From: Humulus lupulus | Lineage: Eukaryota; Streptophyta; Magnoliopsida; Rosales; Cannabaceae | Reading direction: 5' to 3' | Assembly: GCF_963169125.1 (NCBI RefSeq) | Contig: NC_084798.1 | Span: 169,165,980 to 169,229,979, forward strand | Length of the DNA: 64,000 nt | Part shown: positions 12,909 to 22,142 of the stretch, in pieces | Position numbering within the stretch: the stretch's first letter is position 1 | Layout: each line of letters begins with the position of its first letter | The notes under the pieces: model-generated | What the model was told of the DNA's origin: nothing | Databases searched by the model: none | Seen by the model: only the letters and a program-made list of their open reading frames with translations | Translations under genes and position numbers: made by a program

Positions 12909-13710
12909 CTAGTTATTCTTCTTCTTCCTCTTTGATTTCTTTGACAAACCATCATCTTTTGTCTTGTACCCACCAATCTGCTTCTTTTTCCCATGAGTAT
13001 ACAAGTTAATGGCAAGATAACTGCAAAAGGTAGCTACTTTGGTAGCCATGTTCTTTGGGATGTCATCAATCTTCCCATGGATAAACAAATCAACATACTT
13101 GATAACAAATATTCCACAATCACTGAAAAAAAAAACAAATGTAAATAATAAAAAAAACAACAACATATCACAAAAACTAGTTACTTGTCCTCTTGAGAAG
13201 GCAAGTCTTTGGCAAACCTAAATCAATTGGTTCCTTCTTCCCAATAGAATATGGACCAACATTTAAGTCCAGATCTTTCCTAGAAACATAAAAATCAAGA
13301 AAGTCTAGAAAATATTGTAAAACAACAGAATAAGCATTCACATAGGGCAAAGCAACACTCTCATTCTTCTTCCCCACCAAAGAGTTCTAGATAGTTAACA
13401 TCCTATTATTTATGCAAAAGAGGATGAAAATCCAATGCAAGTGAACCTTCACATGCACCGGAAAAAGAACACGATCTACATCCACCCAAGGAGTGTTACA
13501 AAACAAATATTCACCAATAATATAATATGAAACCAGGTTATCAAAATGAATGCTGCTTGGATTACATTTGGCTGCCAAAAAGTTATCATATAGACCCTTG
13601 ATAGTTCCATCAAACTAGGAGTCTGTAGTTGTAACCCTCTTGTTCAAACTATCACTCTACTTAATCTTCTTCCTCAAGTAATAAAAACAAACATTGATTT
13701 GCTACAAAAA
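12909..13710 (-). pseudogene. Ulp1-like (C48) protease domain of the MULE-borne gene
   Basis: Ulp1/SENP-type proteases cleave SUMO-like tags; plant MULEs of the Kaonashi kind carry such domains. On the minus strand I read FDGTIKGLYDNFLAAKCN, then VDRVLFPVHVKVHLHW with the catalytic His. The DLPSQED oxyanion Gln region follows, then a spliced DCGIFVIKYVDLFI with the catalytic Cys. The intron runs from 13184 down to 13123. The YDSL motif, which should give the catalytic Asp, reads stop-NSL near 13385. A frame change precedes DLPSQ. The C-terminus is Lys-rich (SKKSKRKKKNN). The domain is recognisable but dead. Confidence 0.85.
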
Positions 13711-13892
13711 AAAAAAAAATAACAAACAAAAGTCAGAAACTTGGTTACTTGTCAATTTTTTTTTATGAGAACTAGTTACACACAATACTACAAGAACCTT
13801 GTTACTTGTCGTAACCATTATCAAAAAAATAACTAAACATCTAAACAAACAAAGAAACCTGTTACACAATATTATACAAAGAACCTGGTTAC

Positions 13893-14490
13893 TTACAGTG
13901 TCCATAAGCTCTTCCCCACAAGTTTGAAGCTTGTAAAATCACATCTTCTCATCAATTTTAACAAAATTATAATCCATCGGGGGATTGATAGTGTTATCAA
14001 CATCAGAAAACTTCTTCTTCCTTTAAAAAAAAAAAATCATATTAACAAACATTTACATAACAAAAAAAATATTAAACAAAATAAAAAAAAAACTTACTTG
14101 TTTCTAAAATTCATCTTATCCTCAATCCATGCATTCATCCTTTGAAACATTTTGTCCAATCTCATCTTTAAATGGAAGCAACCCTCTAAAAATCAACACT
14201 TCGTCTACCTTCCTCTTCACATCTTCTTTTACTTCAGATGAACTAAACTCAGTAACAAAAGAAGATTTAACATGAGTACTAGGTTTAGACTCCCTCTTTT
14301 CAATAGCAACAGGAACTTCATCAACATCACCAACCAACCCAACTTTCCAATCATCCTTACTGCTGCTTAATCTCTTTTGTCCTTCTGCATACTCCATAGT
14401 TTTATCAATAACCTTCAAAATCTTTGGATCCAAAAAAATTTGTTCAAAACTTAAACCATCAGAACTGAACTCGGGCTTCTTTGAATTATC
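13893..14490 (-). pseudogene. Linker exons of the DUF1985-Ulp1 gene
   Basis: The exon 14490-14098 is open for 131 codons and bounded by TTATAG and GTAAGT, encoding a charged segment that includes MDPKILKVIDKTMEYAEGQK. The next exon (about 14025-13893) carries a TGA near 13950. Such low-complexity acidic and basic linkers between DUF1985 and the protease are usual in this family. No motif gives a separate function. Confidence 0.6.
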
Positions 14491-14579
14491 CTATAATAAA
14501 GAACAATAAAACCAGTTACAAAAAATTCCCTTTTAAATAAAATAATACAAAGAAAAAAAAATGATTTCAATATCTTAGT

Positions 14580-15382
14580 TCCAGCCACAATATTTGACAA
14601 CTACAACCCAATATAAACACCATCAAAATCTTCACTTAAATCATTCCCAGAACCCTAAACAAAAACAAAAACGAAATTGATTACACAAATAATAGGTTAC
14701 ACTAATAAACTTACATATAACAACATACTGTTATGTAAGAGAAACCAATTACCTTACTATCATCAAAATCTTCACCTAAATCCATCCCACAAGCCTGGAC
14801 AAAAAAAAAAAAAGAATCTGGTTACAACAAACAATGGTTACAAAAAAACAAAAATACATAGAAGAAACCAGTTACCTTAGAATCAAGAGAAACATGGCTA
14901 GAAACTTTATCAAAATCAACCAACTTTTTCACTTCATTAAATCAAGTAGTTTCATCACCAGAACGTCCAACTTTTTATGAATTTTTTTCAACTATACCTC
15001 CAATCATTGCAGACAACTCACAGAGTTTCCCCATGAACTCAGACCTCATATTTGCAATATCATCAATAATAGCTTGTTGGTTCTCTTTTATTGAAGAAAA
15101 TGTTTCACAAATCAATATCAAGTTTTCACTATCAACCTAAACAAACATAATCAAATACATTACAAAACATCAAAAAATAAAAATAACAACAAACCTATAA
15201 ATTTCAAACAAAATAATATATTTTTAAAAAAAATCACCAACACTAACAAGTACCTGGGTACCCGAACCATCATCTCCATTATCAGGACACTCCTTGGGCA
15301 AATATATAGGCTCAAACTTAAAGTTCTTCACTGTCGGTTTCTGCTTCTCCCCAGAATTTTGATAAACATCCAAGATAGTCAA
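14580..15382 (-). pseudogene. Middle exons of the DUF1985-Ulp1 gene
   Basis: The exons inferred from acceptor and donor sites are 15382-15254 (reads KPTVKNFKFEPIYLPKEC), 15136-14876 (a predicted helical stretch including IIDDIANMRSEFMGKL), 14794-14753, and a related small exon near 14656-14580. The last two look like a tandem duplication of exon plus intron with a period of 140 bp. Two in-frame stops occur in the 15136-14876 exon. The donor of 14876 is itself a copy of the palindromic word. Confidence 0.55.
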
Positions 15383-15558
15383 CTATGGAAATAAAAAAAA
15401 TATATAAATACAAACCAAGAAACTGGTTAACATGTTCTGTAATCAGTTACATAAACAAAAATACTAAATGATTCAAACAAATATACATACAATAGCCAGT
15501 TACAAAAAAAATATTATACCTTTTTGCTATTAAAAATCTTTGTCACCAAGTTGGAATA

Positions 15559-16300
15559 TGTTGTACCCCAAAATAAGCATGGACTCAATCATTCAGCTAG
15601 GGGTACAACTGTCAGATAAACACATGGAAAAAGAAAGCGAGTGGAACATCTAGCTAACGTCGATGTGAGCAGCTCGAGTTAATACTTGGAAGTGCGACAT
15701 GTAGATAATCTCCAGATAGCCTTTCAGGATAGTAATCCAGTTCGAGACATGTTATGGCTAGATCGGCTTCAGAATGCTCTGAACCTAATCTGAATTAAAG
15801 TCTGTTCACTCTTCGATCTCCAGCTCGAGGAAGATGTTCTGCTCATGGAAACCTGGTCATGATGCACAGTGAAGGATCCCGAAAGACTTGGAAGTTCCTT
15901 ATATGCTCATTAATGCCTAGGCTGTATTACACATTTATTGCCCGAGATAACGGGAGTATTTTCCATAGGCAATCATATCCCCATGTAAATGTGAGTTATC
16001 TTGATTGATTGTTTACCATATTTATGCACACGGTTACCCAAACCTGTCCAGGGATATCCACTATAAATATCAGGGATAATGGACAGGAAAAAGGACGAAT
16101 TTTTGTGATACAGATGCTCTGCAGCAATTGTAAGAGATTAATAATACTGCCTCATGGACTAGGTGGATTTTAACCACTGAACCACATAAAATTGTGAGTG
16201 TGAGAAGTTGTTCATATAATTCATTACAATTTAGAAAAGAGCACTAATATCTTTGTTATTGGATTTCTTAATCCACTGTTGGCGAAAAACTGTGTCAACA
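15559..16300 (+). mobile_element. Solo LTR, 742 bp, target duplication GAATA
   Basis: The element begins TGTTGTACCCC and ends GTGTCAACA. It is flanked by perfect 5-bp copies GAATA at 15554-15558 and 16301-16305. A TATA box (TATAAATA, 16062-16069) shows plus orientation. No internal coding part is present, so it is a solo LTR left by LTR-LTR recombination. It interrupts the DUF1985 exon of the minus-strand gene. A relative begins at 63761. Confidence 0.92.
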
Positions 16301-16305
16301 GAATA

Positions 16306-17147
16306 AAAAGCATTATTAGAACTCTTTTAATTCAACAAATGGGTTTACTTTTTACCAGCCCTCTGACAAAACTTAGGATGCAAATCGGATATAGTTTCAT
16401 ATATCCACACCATAAAAGCAACAGGAAAACCAAGAAGTTTATAAGGATGAACCCCAACCTTCCCATCAACAAAAAGACCATAAAGTTTTTTATTACTACC
16501 CTTTAAAGCAATTTTCATATAATGAAAAGTCCTATCCCAAACGAACATCCCAAAACCAATACTTCCAAACTTAGACAGATCATGATCAACCATCTCAAAA
16601 AAAAAAAGTCATCAACCAATTTCTCACTATTATATCCATAGAAGTAGTTTCCTAAAATATGAACTATCCCCAACTTCACAACAACATCATCATCTACTAT
16701 CTCCTTACTATTGAAAGCATTACACAATTCTGCCTTTAACACTTTACCACCAAAACGACCAAATATTTTAGGAAACTACTTCTATGGATATAATAGTATT
16801 TTAGGAACTTTCTTTTTTATGAAAAAGACTTAAATCACAAAGACCAAGATAGTTAAGACCTGTAACAAGGGAAAACTCTTCAATAGAAAACCTACAAGCC
16901 CTATGACCCAACTTAAAACCACATCTCCTCATCCCCCCTCTCATAATACACCTTGAAAAAACAGTTGTGCAAGTTGGGTTTGAAAATGAATATCAAAAAC
17001 TTCTAAGAAGTGCCTAAGTGGCGTCTTCTTAAACAATTATTTTTTACTTTTGGTGAACTTAGCTTTCAAGTCTTTAATGACATTCTTGTCATTGAAATGT
17101 TGTACCTTACTTCCAAACCTTTTAGAGGGATTGATCGTTAAATGAGC
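16306..17147 (-). pseudogene. DUF1985 domain exon of the MULE-borne gene
   Basis: DUF1985 is a plant domain found in transposon proteins including, as I recall, the VANC anti-silencing factors of VANDAL elements. The exon starts after TTCTGCAG and reads AHLTINPSKRFGSKV. Further on come PLRHFLEVFDIHFQTQL, then RFSIEEFSLVTGLNYLGLC (the hallmark). KLGIVHILGNYFYGYN and YKLLGFPVAFMVWIYETI follow. It is broken by TAA near 17040, a frame change near 16930, a 35-bp inverted duplication (16626-16660 against 16763-16797) and the solo LTR. Its end continues at 15558-15520 beyond the LTR. Confidence 0.85.
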
Positions 17148-17386
17148 CTGCAGAAGAAACAAACAAACAAATTACACAACATGTAATTAGTTTCATAAAA
17201 TAAATAATTGTAAACTTATCTACCAGTAACCAGTTACACATGTAACCAAAAACAGAGAAACAAAACACTTTAAAAAAATCCCATTGATAATAATAAAACA
17301 AACACAATCCCCCGAATGTGAACCCGGTTACGGTAACATCACCATATGAACATTTTTTTATTAAACTTAAGAAAATAAACACATAC

Positions 17387-17734
17387 CACAACATGCTTCA
17401 TCTCAATAGTATCAACTTTGGCATCCTTACTTCCTGATGCATCAACATTATCCTTCTTATTATCAGTTGCACATGATTTCCTCTTCTGTTTAAAAGTTGA
17501 AGGAGATTTACTCTTCTTCCTTGCAACAGACTTTATAGGAGAAATGTTACTCCTCCGAGGAAGAACTTCACCAATATCATTACCAACATCACCAACCTTC
17601 GAAACATCCCTTACAACTTCAGAAAATTTATTCTCAGAATCAAACACATTCTGAGCAATATTATCAGAACCAGAAGCACCACCAACTTCACCAACTCCAG
17701 CAACAACAACACTAGAGAACTCAGACTGTTCCAT
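17387..17734 (-). CDS. First coding exon of the DUF1985-Ulp1 gene
   Basis: This exon is open for 116 codons from the ATG at 17734 to a GTATGTG donor at 17386. The product begins MEQSEFSSVVVAGVGEVGG and then has a basic, nuclear-signal-like segment (ARKKSKSPSTFKQKRKS). The next exon starts at 17147, and the intron between them carries a perfect GTAACCAGTTAC word at 17226. The start is chosen because it is the first ATG after an AT-rich leader. The whole gene is a pseudogene downstream. Confidence 0.65.
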
Positions 17735-18395
17735 CAGAATTCTTTGAACTTAAAATATAAAATGCACTGCAAAATAAAAAAACAAACAACACAAAAGAAA
17801 ATGAAAAACAGATATATATATATATATATAGAGAGAGAGAGCACAAATTCCAAATAACTACCATAAAATTTCCCAAAAAAACTGATAAAAAACCGCCAAA
17901 ACCCCCACACTAAAAAAATAACCATCAAAACGTTCATAAAAAACAAAAACCAACCATTAACACCTATTCAAAATAAAACCACCTACAATTGGAAAAATCA
18001 ACCACCCACGATCGAAAAATAGATAATCCAAAGCAATATCAACAAAATTAGACCAAAAAAAATAACACCACAAAATCGCGACAAAACCATGAACAAAAAT
18101 GTTACCAAACCCTAAAAAGAAAACAAAAAAGAAGAAACGATTCAGAAAAAAATGACTGAAGCATAGGAGTACGAAGAAATGGTCAAAATATAAAAGCGTG
18201 GTAAGGAAGCAAGCTAGAAAAAATGGAGGCTATAGGTATTCGAGTACCTGCATGGTAGAAATGAAGAGACACACGAAACATGTCTCATTTAAAAAAAAAC
18301 GTTTTCCAATATCTGAAAAGAGAAATAAATGAAAAATATTACTACAATTATTGAAATACCCTCACAAAAATTCAAAATTAGCAAAAATAATCTTA
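17735..18395. other. Right end of the MULE, leader of the minus-strand gene; no other gene
   Basis: A-rich on the plus strand with a (TA)n(GA)n run at 17815-17841. It probably contains the promoter and 5' leader of the DUF1985 gene. I found no clear terminal inverted repeat matching the left side. The copia LTR-like repeat starts at 18396, so the MULE end may be cut here. Confidence 0.4.
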
Positions 18396-19285
18396 TGTTA
18401 GGATTAATGCCCTAAAAGCATATAAATACATTTTATTGAATTAAATAAAAAGAACAATTTTATTATATTTGAATATTATAATTATTGTTTGAATTAATTA
18501 TATGATAATGTCAAGGAAATTCCTTATTAATTCATGAGAATATGATCTTGTATTAGTATGAGAGAATTAAGATAATATATAATAAATAAAATAGTCAGTA
18601 ACATATTAAAGTAAGAAATCTTTAATGAATGGTCACTAGTGTAGTTTACTAAGAATACATGATGCAATTGATCTAGATTCAGATTACCGTTGAGCCCGTG
18701 CCCCTGCGCACCTGTGCCTATGCGCCGCTGGTGTCGTGCCCCTACGCCTGCGCCCCTGCACCCATGCATTGCTGATGTCGCGCCCTTGAGCCGTTGGTGC
18801 TCCGCACCGCTGCACACCCATGTGCCTTGCTCACTACTGCGCCAACCACCATGCAGAGGCCACTTGAGCTCATGAGGCTCTATGTGCCATCGACCCTAAT
18901 GGTCTAGGGCACCAATCTTGGTGTCCAAAGCTAGATCCTAATTTTGTGCAATTAATTTTTTATTTAATTAAATTTTAAATTATTTGAATTTAAAGGTTTA
19001 GTTATCTTAGTTTATTTTTATTAGAAAAATAAAATATCTTTTAGTTGGTTAAGATTTTATCTTAAGTTTAAATAATTATTTGAATTTGATTCTTTAATTA
19101 TTTAAATTCAACTAAATTAAAAAGATCACAACATGGGTATTTAATTAAAATATAGTTTTAATTAAATGAATTAATTTGAAAGTTAGTTTCTAATTCATTA
19201 GTTGGGTGTAACAAATTCCTAAAGATTTGAAAGAAAGTCTAAAAGAGAGGAGAAGCATTCTTGGAGTCTTGAAAACAAGTCAAAG
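18396..19285 (+). repeat. Copia LTR-like repeat, copy A (truncated)
   Basis: It begins TGTTAGGATTAATGCCC, the same start as the LTR at 49958, and stays similar to that LTR for about 300 bp. It then enters a GC-rich block (18690-18890) not present in the 49958 LTR. The remainder matches copy B (22143-23025) with only scattered differences. Homology stops at CAAAG at 19285, where unrelated DNA starts. Confidence 0.8.
18690..18890. repeat. GC-rich block with repeated TGCGCC words inside an AT-rich LTR
   Basis: This segment is rich in CGCCCCTGCGC-like words and CpG, in a repeat that is otherwise strongly AT-rich. It recurs at 22425-22635 in copy B, where an extra CTACGCCTGCGCACC-type unit is present. 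The related LTR at 49958 lacks it, so it was gained or replaced as a unit. Confidence 0.7.
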
Positions 19286-19912
19286 TTTAACGCTAGTAAG
19301 GCTAGACCTGCTCGCATCTTCGGAAGTGCCGGAGGTTCTCTTCGGCATCTCTGGTACCTGGACAGAGACAGGAAATTTGTGAGCTATAGACTTTCTCAAG
19401 GTCCTGGAAGATCTCCCACGCATCTTATATCTACCATCACTTTGCTTGACCATAGGGTGTAAGACCGGGGGCAGGAGAGGAAGCGTGGGTGGGATCATAG
19501 AAAGAAACTCAGGTTCAATTGATTCACAGTCAACGCCCTCAGGGAGGGGACCACTACGACTGGAAGTCTCGTCACCATAGAAAGAAAAAGGCTTGGGGAG
19601 TAAGTTTTCCTCTAGGCAGGCGGTTTCAGAAAGACAATCCTGAAGGGCTGAATGTAGCTGGGAAACGTATGTCGCATGCCATGGGGAGAAACTTAAACCC
19701 TCATCACTAGTAATAGATTCTAGTTCCTTCTCTAGGCCGCGCGCCTTTTGCCTGAGGTAGGACAGTCTTTGTAGGTAGAGCATTCGCACACCCCCACAAT
19801 TGGAGGGCCTGTGAACATTGGCCTCAGAATCGGAGGATGACAACTCAATGAATTCAACATTAGAAGAACCTTCGGGACATCGCCTAGACGCCATAGGCCA
19901 GCTAAGACTCAA
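19280..19912 (-). CDS. Antisense ORF of a Tat-like retrotransposon block
   Basis: An open frame of 210 codons begins MSLSWPMASRRCPEGSSNVE and has a probable coiled coil (RLSYLRQKARGLEKELESI) at residues 49-67. A Ser/Thr- and Pro-rich C-terminal half follows. Upstream on the same strand are a TATA box (20419-20426), a leader with a donor near 20306 and acceptor-like TATATCAG near 20243. This suggests a spliced transcript of its own. Antisense ORFs between pol and the 3' LTR are known in Tat-lineage gypsy elements; position beside tandem repeats and an LTR-like end fits that. The last codons cross the junction with copy A, so the natural C-terminus is lost. I do not recognise a function. Confidence 0.55.
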   Translation of the reverse strand: MSLSWPMASRRCPEGSSNVEFIELSSSDSEANVHRPSNCGGVRMLYLQRLSYLRQKARGLEKELESITSDEGLSFSPWHATYVSQLHSALQDCLSETACLEENLLPKPFSFYGDETSSRSGPLPEGVDCESIEPEFLSMIPPTLPLLPPVLHPMVKQSDGRYKMRGRSSRTLRKSIAHKFPVSVQVPEMPKRTSGTSEDASRSSLTSVKL

Positions 19913-20418
19913 GGACGTATGTGCGTAAGGATAACCCTATATCTACAACATGAGTATGAGGGGTATAAGAAAAGGGCCTATGCGTATGTACTTGAAGGGC
20001 CATAAGAAAAGAGAATGACTACCTCTAAAGAATAAGTGCATTATAGCTAATGACCCTACCCCCGTGTAATAGATAAGGGAAACATGCATATCATTGGAGG
20101 AAAGAGGTATACCTGAAGGTATATGTATGGATCCACAGGTGCGCGAGGACAGACTTGTGGGGGCGTATGGTCGGTCGAGCAACAAACAAGGGTGGGTCCT
20201 TAGCAACAAGAGAATACCTAGTGCCACTACAATGCAAACCTGATATAAAGAGAAATAAGTAAAAAAAAAAAGGAGGAAGAATAAATGAAAGGAAGAGAAA
20301 ATTACCTCAAGAATGCTTCTATGGAGGATAGAACCTTTGAGCTCTTGGAAGTGGCTTAGAGGGAATACCACTAGGCTAAGCAAGTCTTGGTGTGGAGAAG
20401 TGGGTTCAAGTCTTGGGG

Positions 20419-20426
20419 TATTTATA
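20419..20426 (-). promoter_or_regulatory. TATA box for the antisense transcript
   Basis: TATAAATA on the minus strand is followed by a C/T-rich leader and a GT donor about 115 bp downstream. It is placed correctly for the antisense ORF at 19912-19280. No experimental support. Confidence 0.45.
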
Positions 20427-21049
20427 AGGAAAGTCAAGGCTTCCTAGCCATTGGATCAAATCTACATGAATGGTGGAGATCAGAAGCATTGGCAACCTTG
20501 GGATCCGCGCTTAGAAGTGGTTGGCCCTTATTCAATCTTAGGGACACACTTGGATCATCACAAAAGTTAGATGGTTTTTGTGTTTCTTTGGACACTATAA
20601 AGAAACACAACATCTAAACCCACTTTGTGTTTCTTCAAGCAACATTGGATAGCGCACCAAGGTTGAGTCTCCCAAAACTTGCCATCCATATCAAACAAGA
20701 GAAGAAGAAAAAGTCTACAAGCACACTTAAAAGTGTACTTATAGACTCAGGGGCAAGTGTGAATGTAGGATAATTTCCCAAGAAATATTTAAAGTAGTGT
20801 TCATTCTTGAAGGCTTTGTATATGGAGGCATCTCGCTATGCGAAACACTACTTGCCAAGGACACCTTGCTTAGAAGACCCGATGCGAGACCCTCATGAAG
20901 CTTCCCATGCGTCATGCGGAGAGGTCTCTAGACGAAGCCACCTCAATGAACCTCCCACGCGTGCCTAAGGACCCGCTCACAGGTCCCCTGAGAAGTCACC
21001 CTCGCTATGCGAGGGCCGTGACGCAAGGGGTCACTACGTGAGACTTGAT

Positions 21050-21350
21050 GCGCGAAGGGCCGAGACACGGGCATGGCTCACTGCATGAGGGGCCGAGGCG
21101 TTGGGATGGCTCGCTGCGCAAGGGGTTGAGGCGCTGGGATGGCTCGCTGCGCGAGGGGCCGTGACAAGCGGGCATGGCTTGCTGCGCGAGGGGCTGAGGC
21201 GCTGGAATGGCTCGCTGCGCGAGTGGTCAAGACATGCGGGCGTGGCTCGCTGCGCGAGGGGCCGAGACATGCAGGCATGGCTCGCTGTGCGAGGGGCCGA
21301 GGCGGATAAGGGTGGCTCGCTAAGTGAGGGGCTGAGACACGCCAGGGTGA
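21050..21350. repeat. GC-rich minisatellite, unit about 34-40 bp, roughly 8 copies
   Basis: Each unit carries GGCTCGCTGCGCGAGGGGC or a near form. The word CTCGCTGCGCGAG is itself an inverted repeat (CTCGC/GCGAG). Spacers between units vary. The open frames on both strands here are products of the repeat and are not counted as genes. Tandem repeats between the last ORF and the 3' LTR are typical of Tat/Ogre gypsy elements. Confidence 0.85.
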
Positions 21351-22142
21351 CTTGCTACGAAGACCTCCACAGGGTCCTCCATGCGTCACGCATTGGGGTC
21401 TTTGGATAGAGGCACCCCTGAGGGCCAGTCTAGCTATGCAAGAATTGGGCTAGGCCCCTTGGGCACCAATGTCACCCACCAATGGATGGGCCTGAACACA
21501 TGTGCATCCCCAATGTTACGAACTCCTCCCATGACATCCAGGGGAAACCCACTATACCGTAGAGATGAATTCCCAAGATCAAGAACACTTAGCAGAATGG
21601 GAGAAAACTTGGAAAGATGATATGTCTCAGATATATAAGAAGGACGATTAGTTACAAGGCATGTATAGGAGTACAGGATGTACAATCATGAGGAGGACAA
21701 AGGCATGGCCTTGGTATCCGCGTCTGACAATTAGTGGTAGTACGAACCTGTACGGAGAGTGGAGGCACTACCTAAGCACTCTCGACCATATGCCATAGTC
21801 GACAGTACGATGTCCTGTGCCACTACTCTGGCATTGTTAGGGTAGACACCACAATGTCCTGAGCCATTACCCTGGCAATGTACCTGCGTACGCCCTTGTG
21901 CCCTGGGACCTACTTGTATCAGGGGCCAATAGAGCTCACCTATAAATAGGCTTCGACCCCTCAGGTTGAGGGGTTGGAAAGTTCTTTGTATGCACAGACA
22001 ATTAGGGAATATATGATCTTTGCTCCATTATAGTTCTGTATTTTTGGCTCTTTCAAGTTCTTTCCATCTTCTTCCTAGCTATCTTTCGCAATATAATTGG
22101 AGTTTTCTGACCTTATATCATTGATGAGTTCTCACCGTCAAC
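21351..22142 (+). repeat. LTR-like segment ending CCGTCAACA
   Basis: It contains a TATA box (TATAAATAGG, 21941-21950) followed by a leader. It ends GAGTTCTCACCGTCAACA at 22142, exactly where copy B begins. The promoter position and CA end support a plus-oriented LTR or its 3' part. I could not fix its left edge. Confidence 0.5.

Larger units (their letters stand above)
7510..17337. repeat. Dispersed palindromic word GTAACCAGTTAC and variants
   Basis: Perfect 12-mers lie at 7510-7521, 9190-9201, 10053-10064 and 17226-17237. Near copies include 8602, 9215, 9971, 10099, 10156, 10268, 12825, 13175, 13770, 13856, 13882, 14510, 14743, 14866, 15441, 15494 and 17321, with further GGTTAC half-sites (8581, 9861, 13740, 14817, 14833). 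The arms GTAAC/GTTAC are inverted around two bases. Copies sit almost only in introns and noncoding DNA of the MULE. They are missing from the LTR insertions 10498-12750 and 15559-16300. At least three copies (13175, 14743, 14866) start exactly at splice donors of the minus-strand gene. Confidence 0.8.

Noticed and set aside
6240..18395. Terminal inverted repeats of the MULE
   Set aside because: AT-rich phrases at both sides look alike only weakly; I could not align a convincing pair.
19943..20437. Minus-strand frame of 164 codons with hydrophobic runs
   Set aside because: It spans the inferred promoter, leader and intron of the antisense gene; poly-T and splice-like sites argue it is not coding as one frame.
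21034..21409. Overlapping frames of 78-103 codons on both strands
   Set aside because: They arise from the GC-rich minisatellite, which lacks stops by composition.
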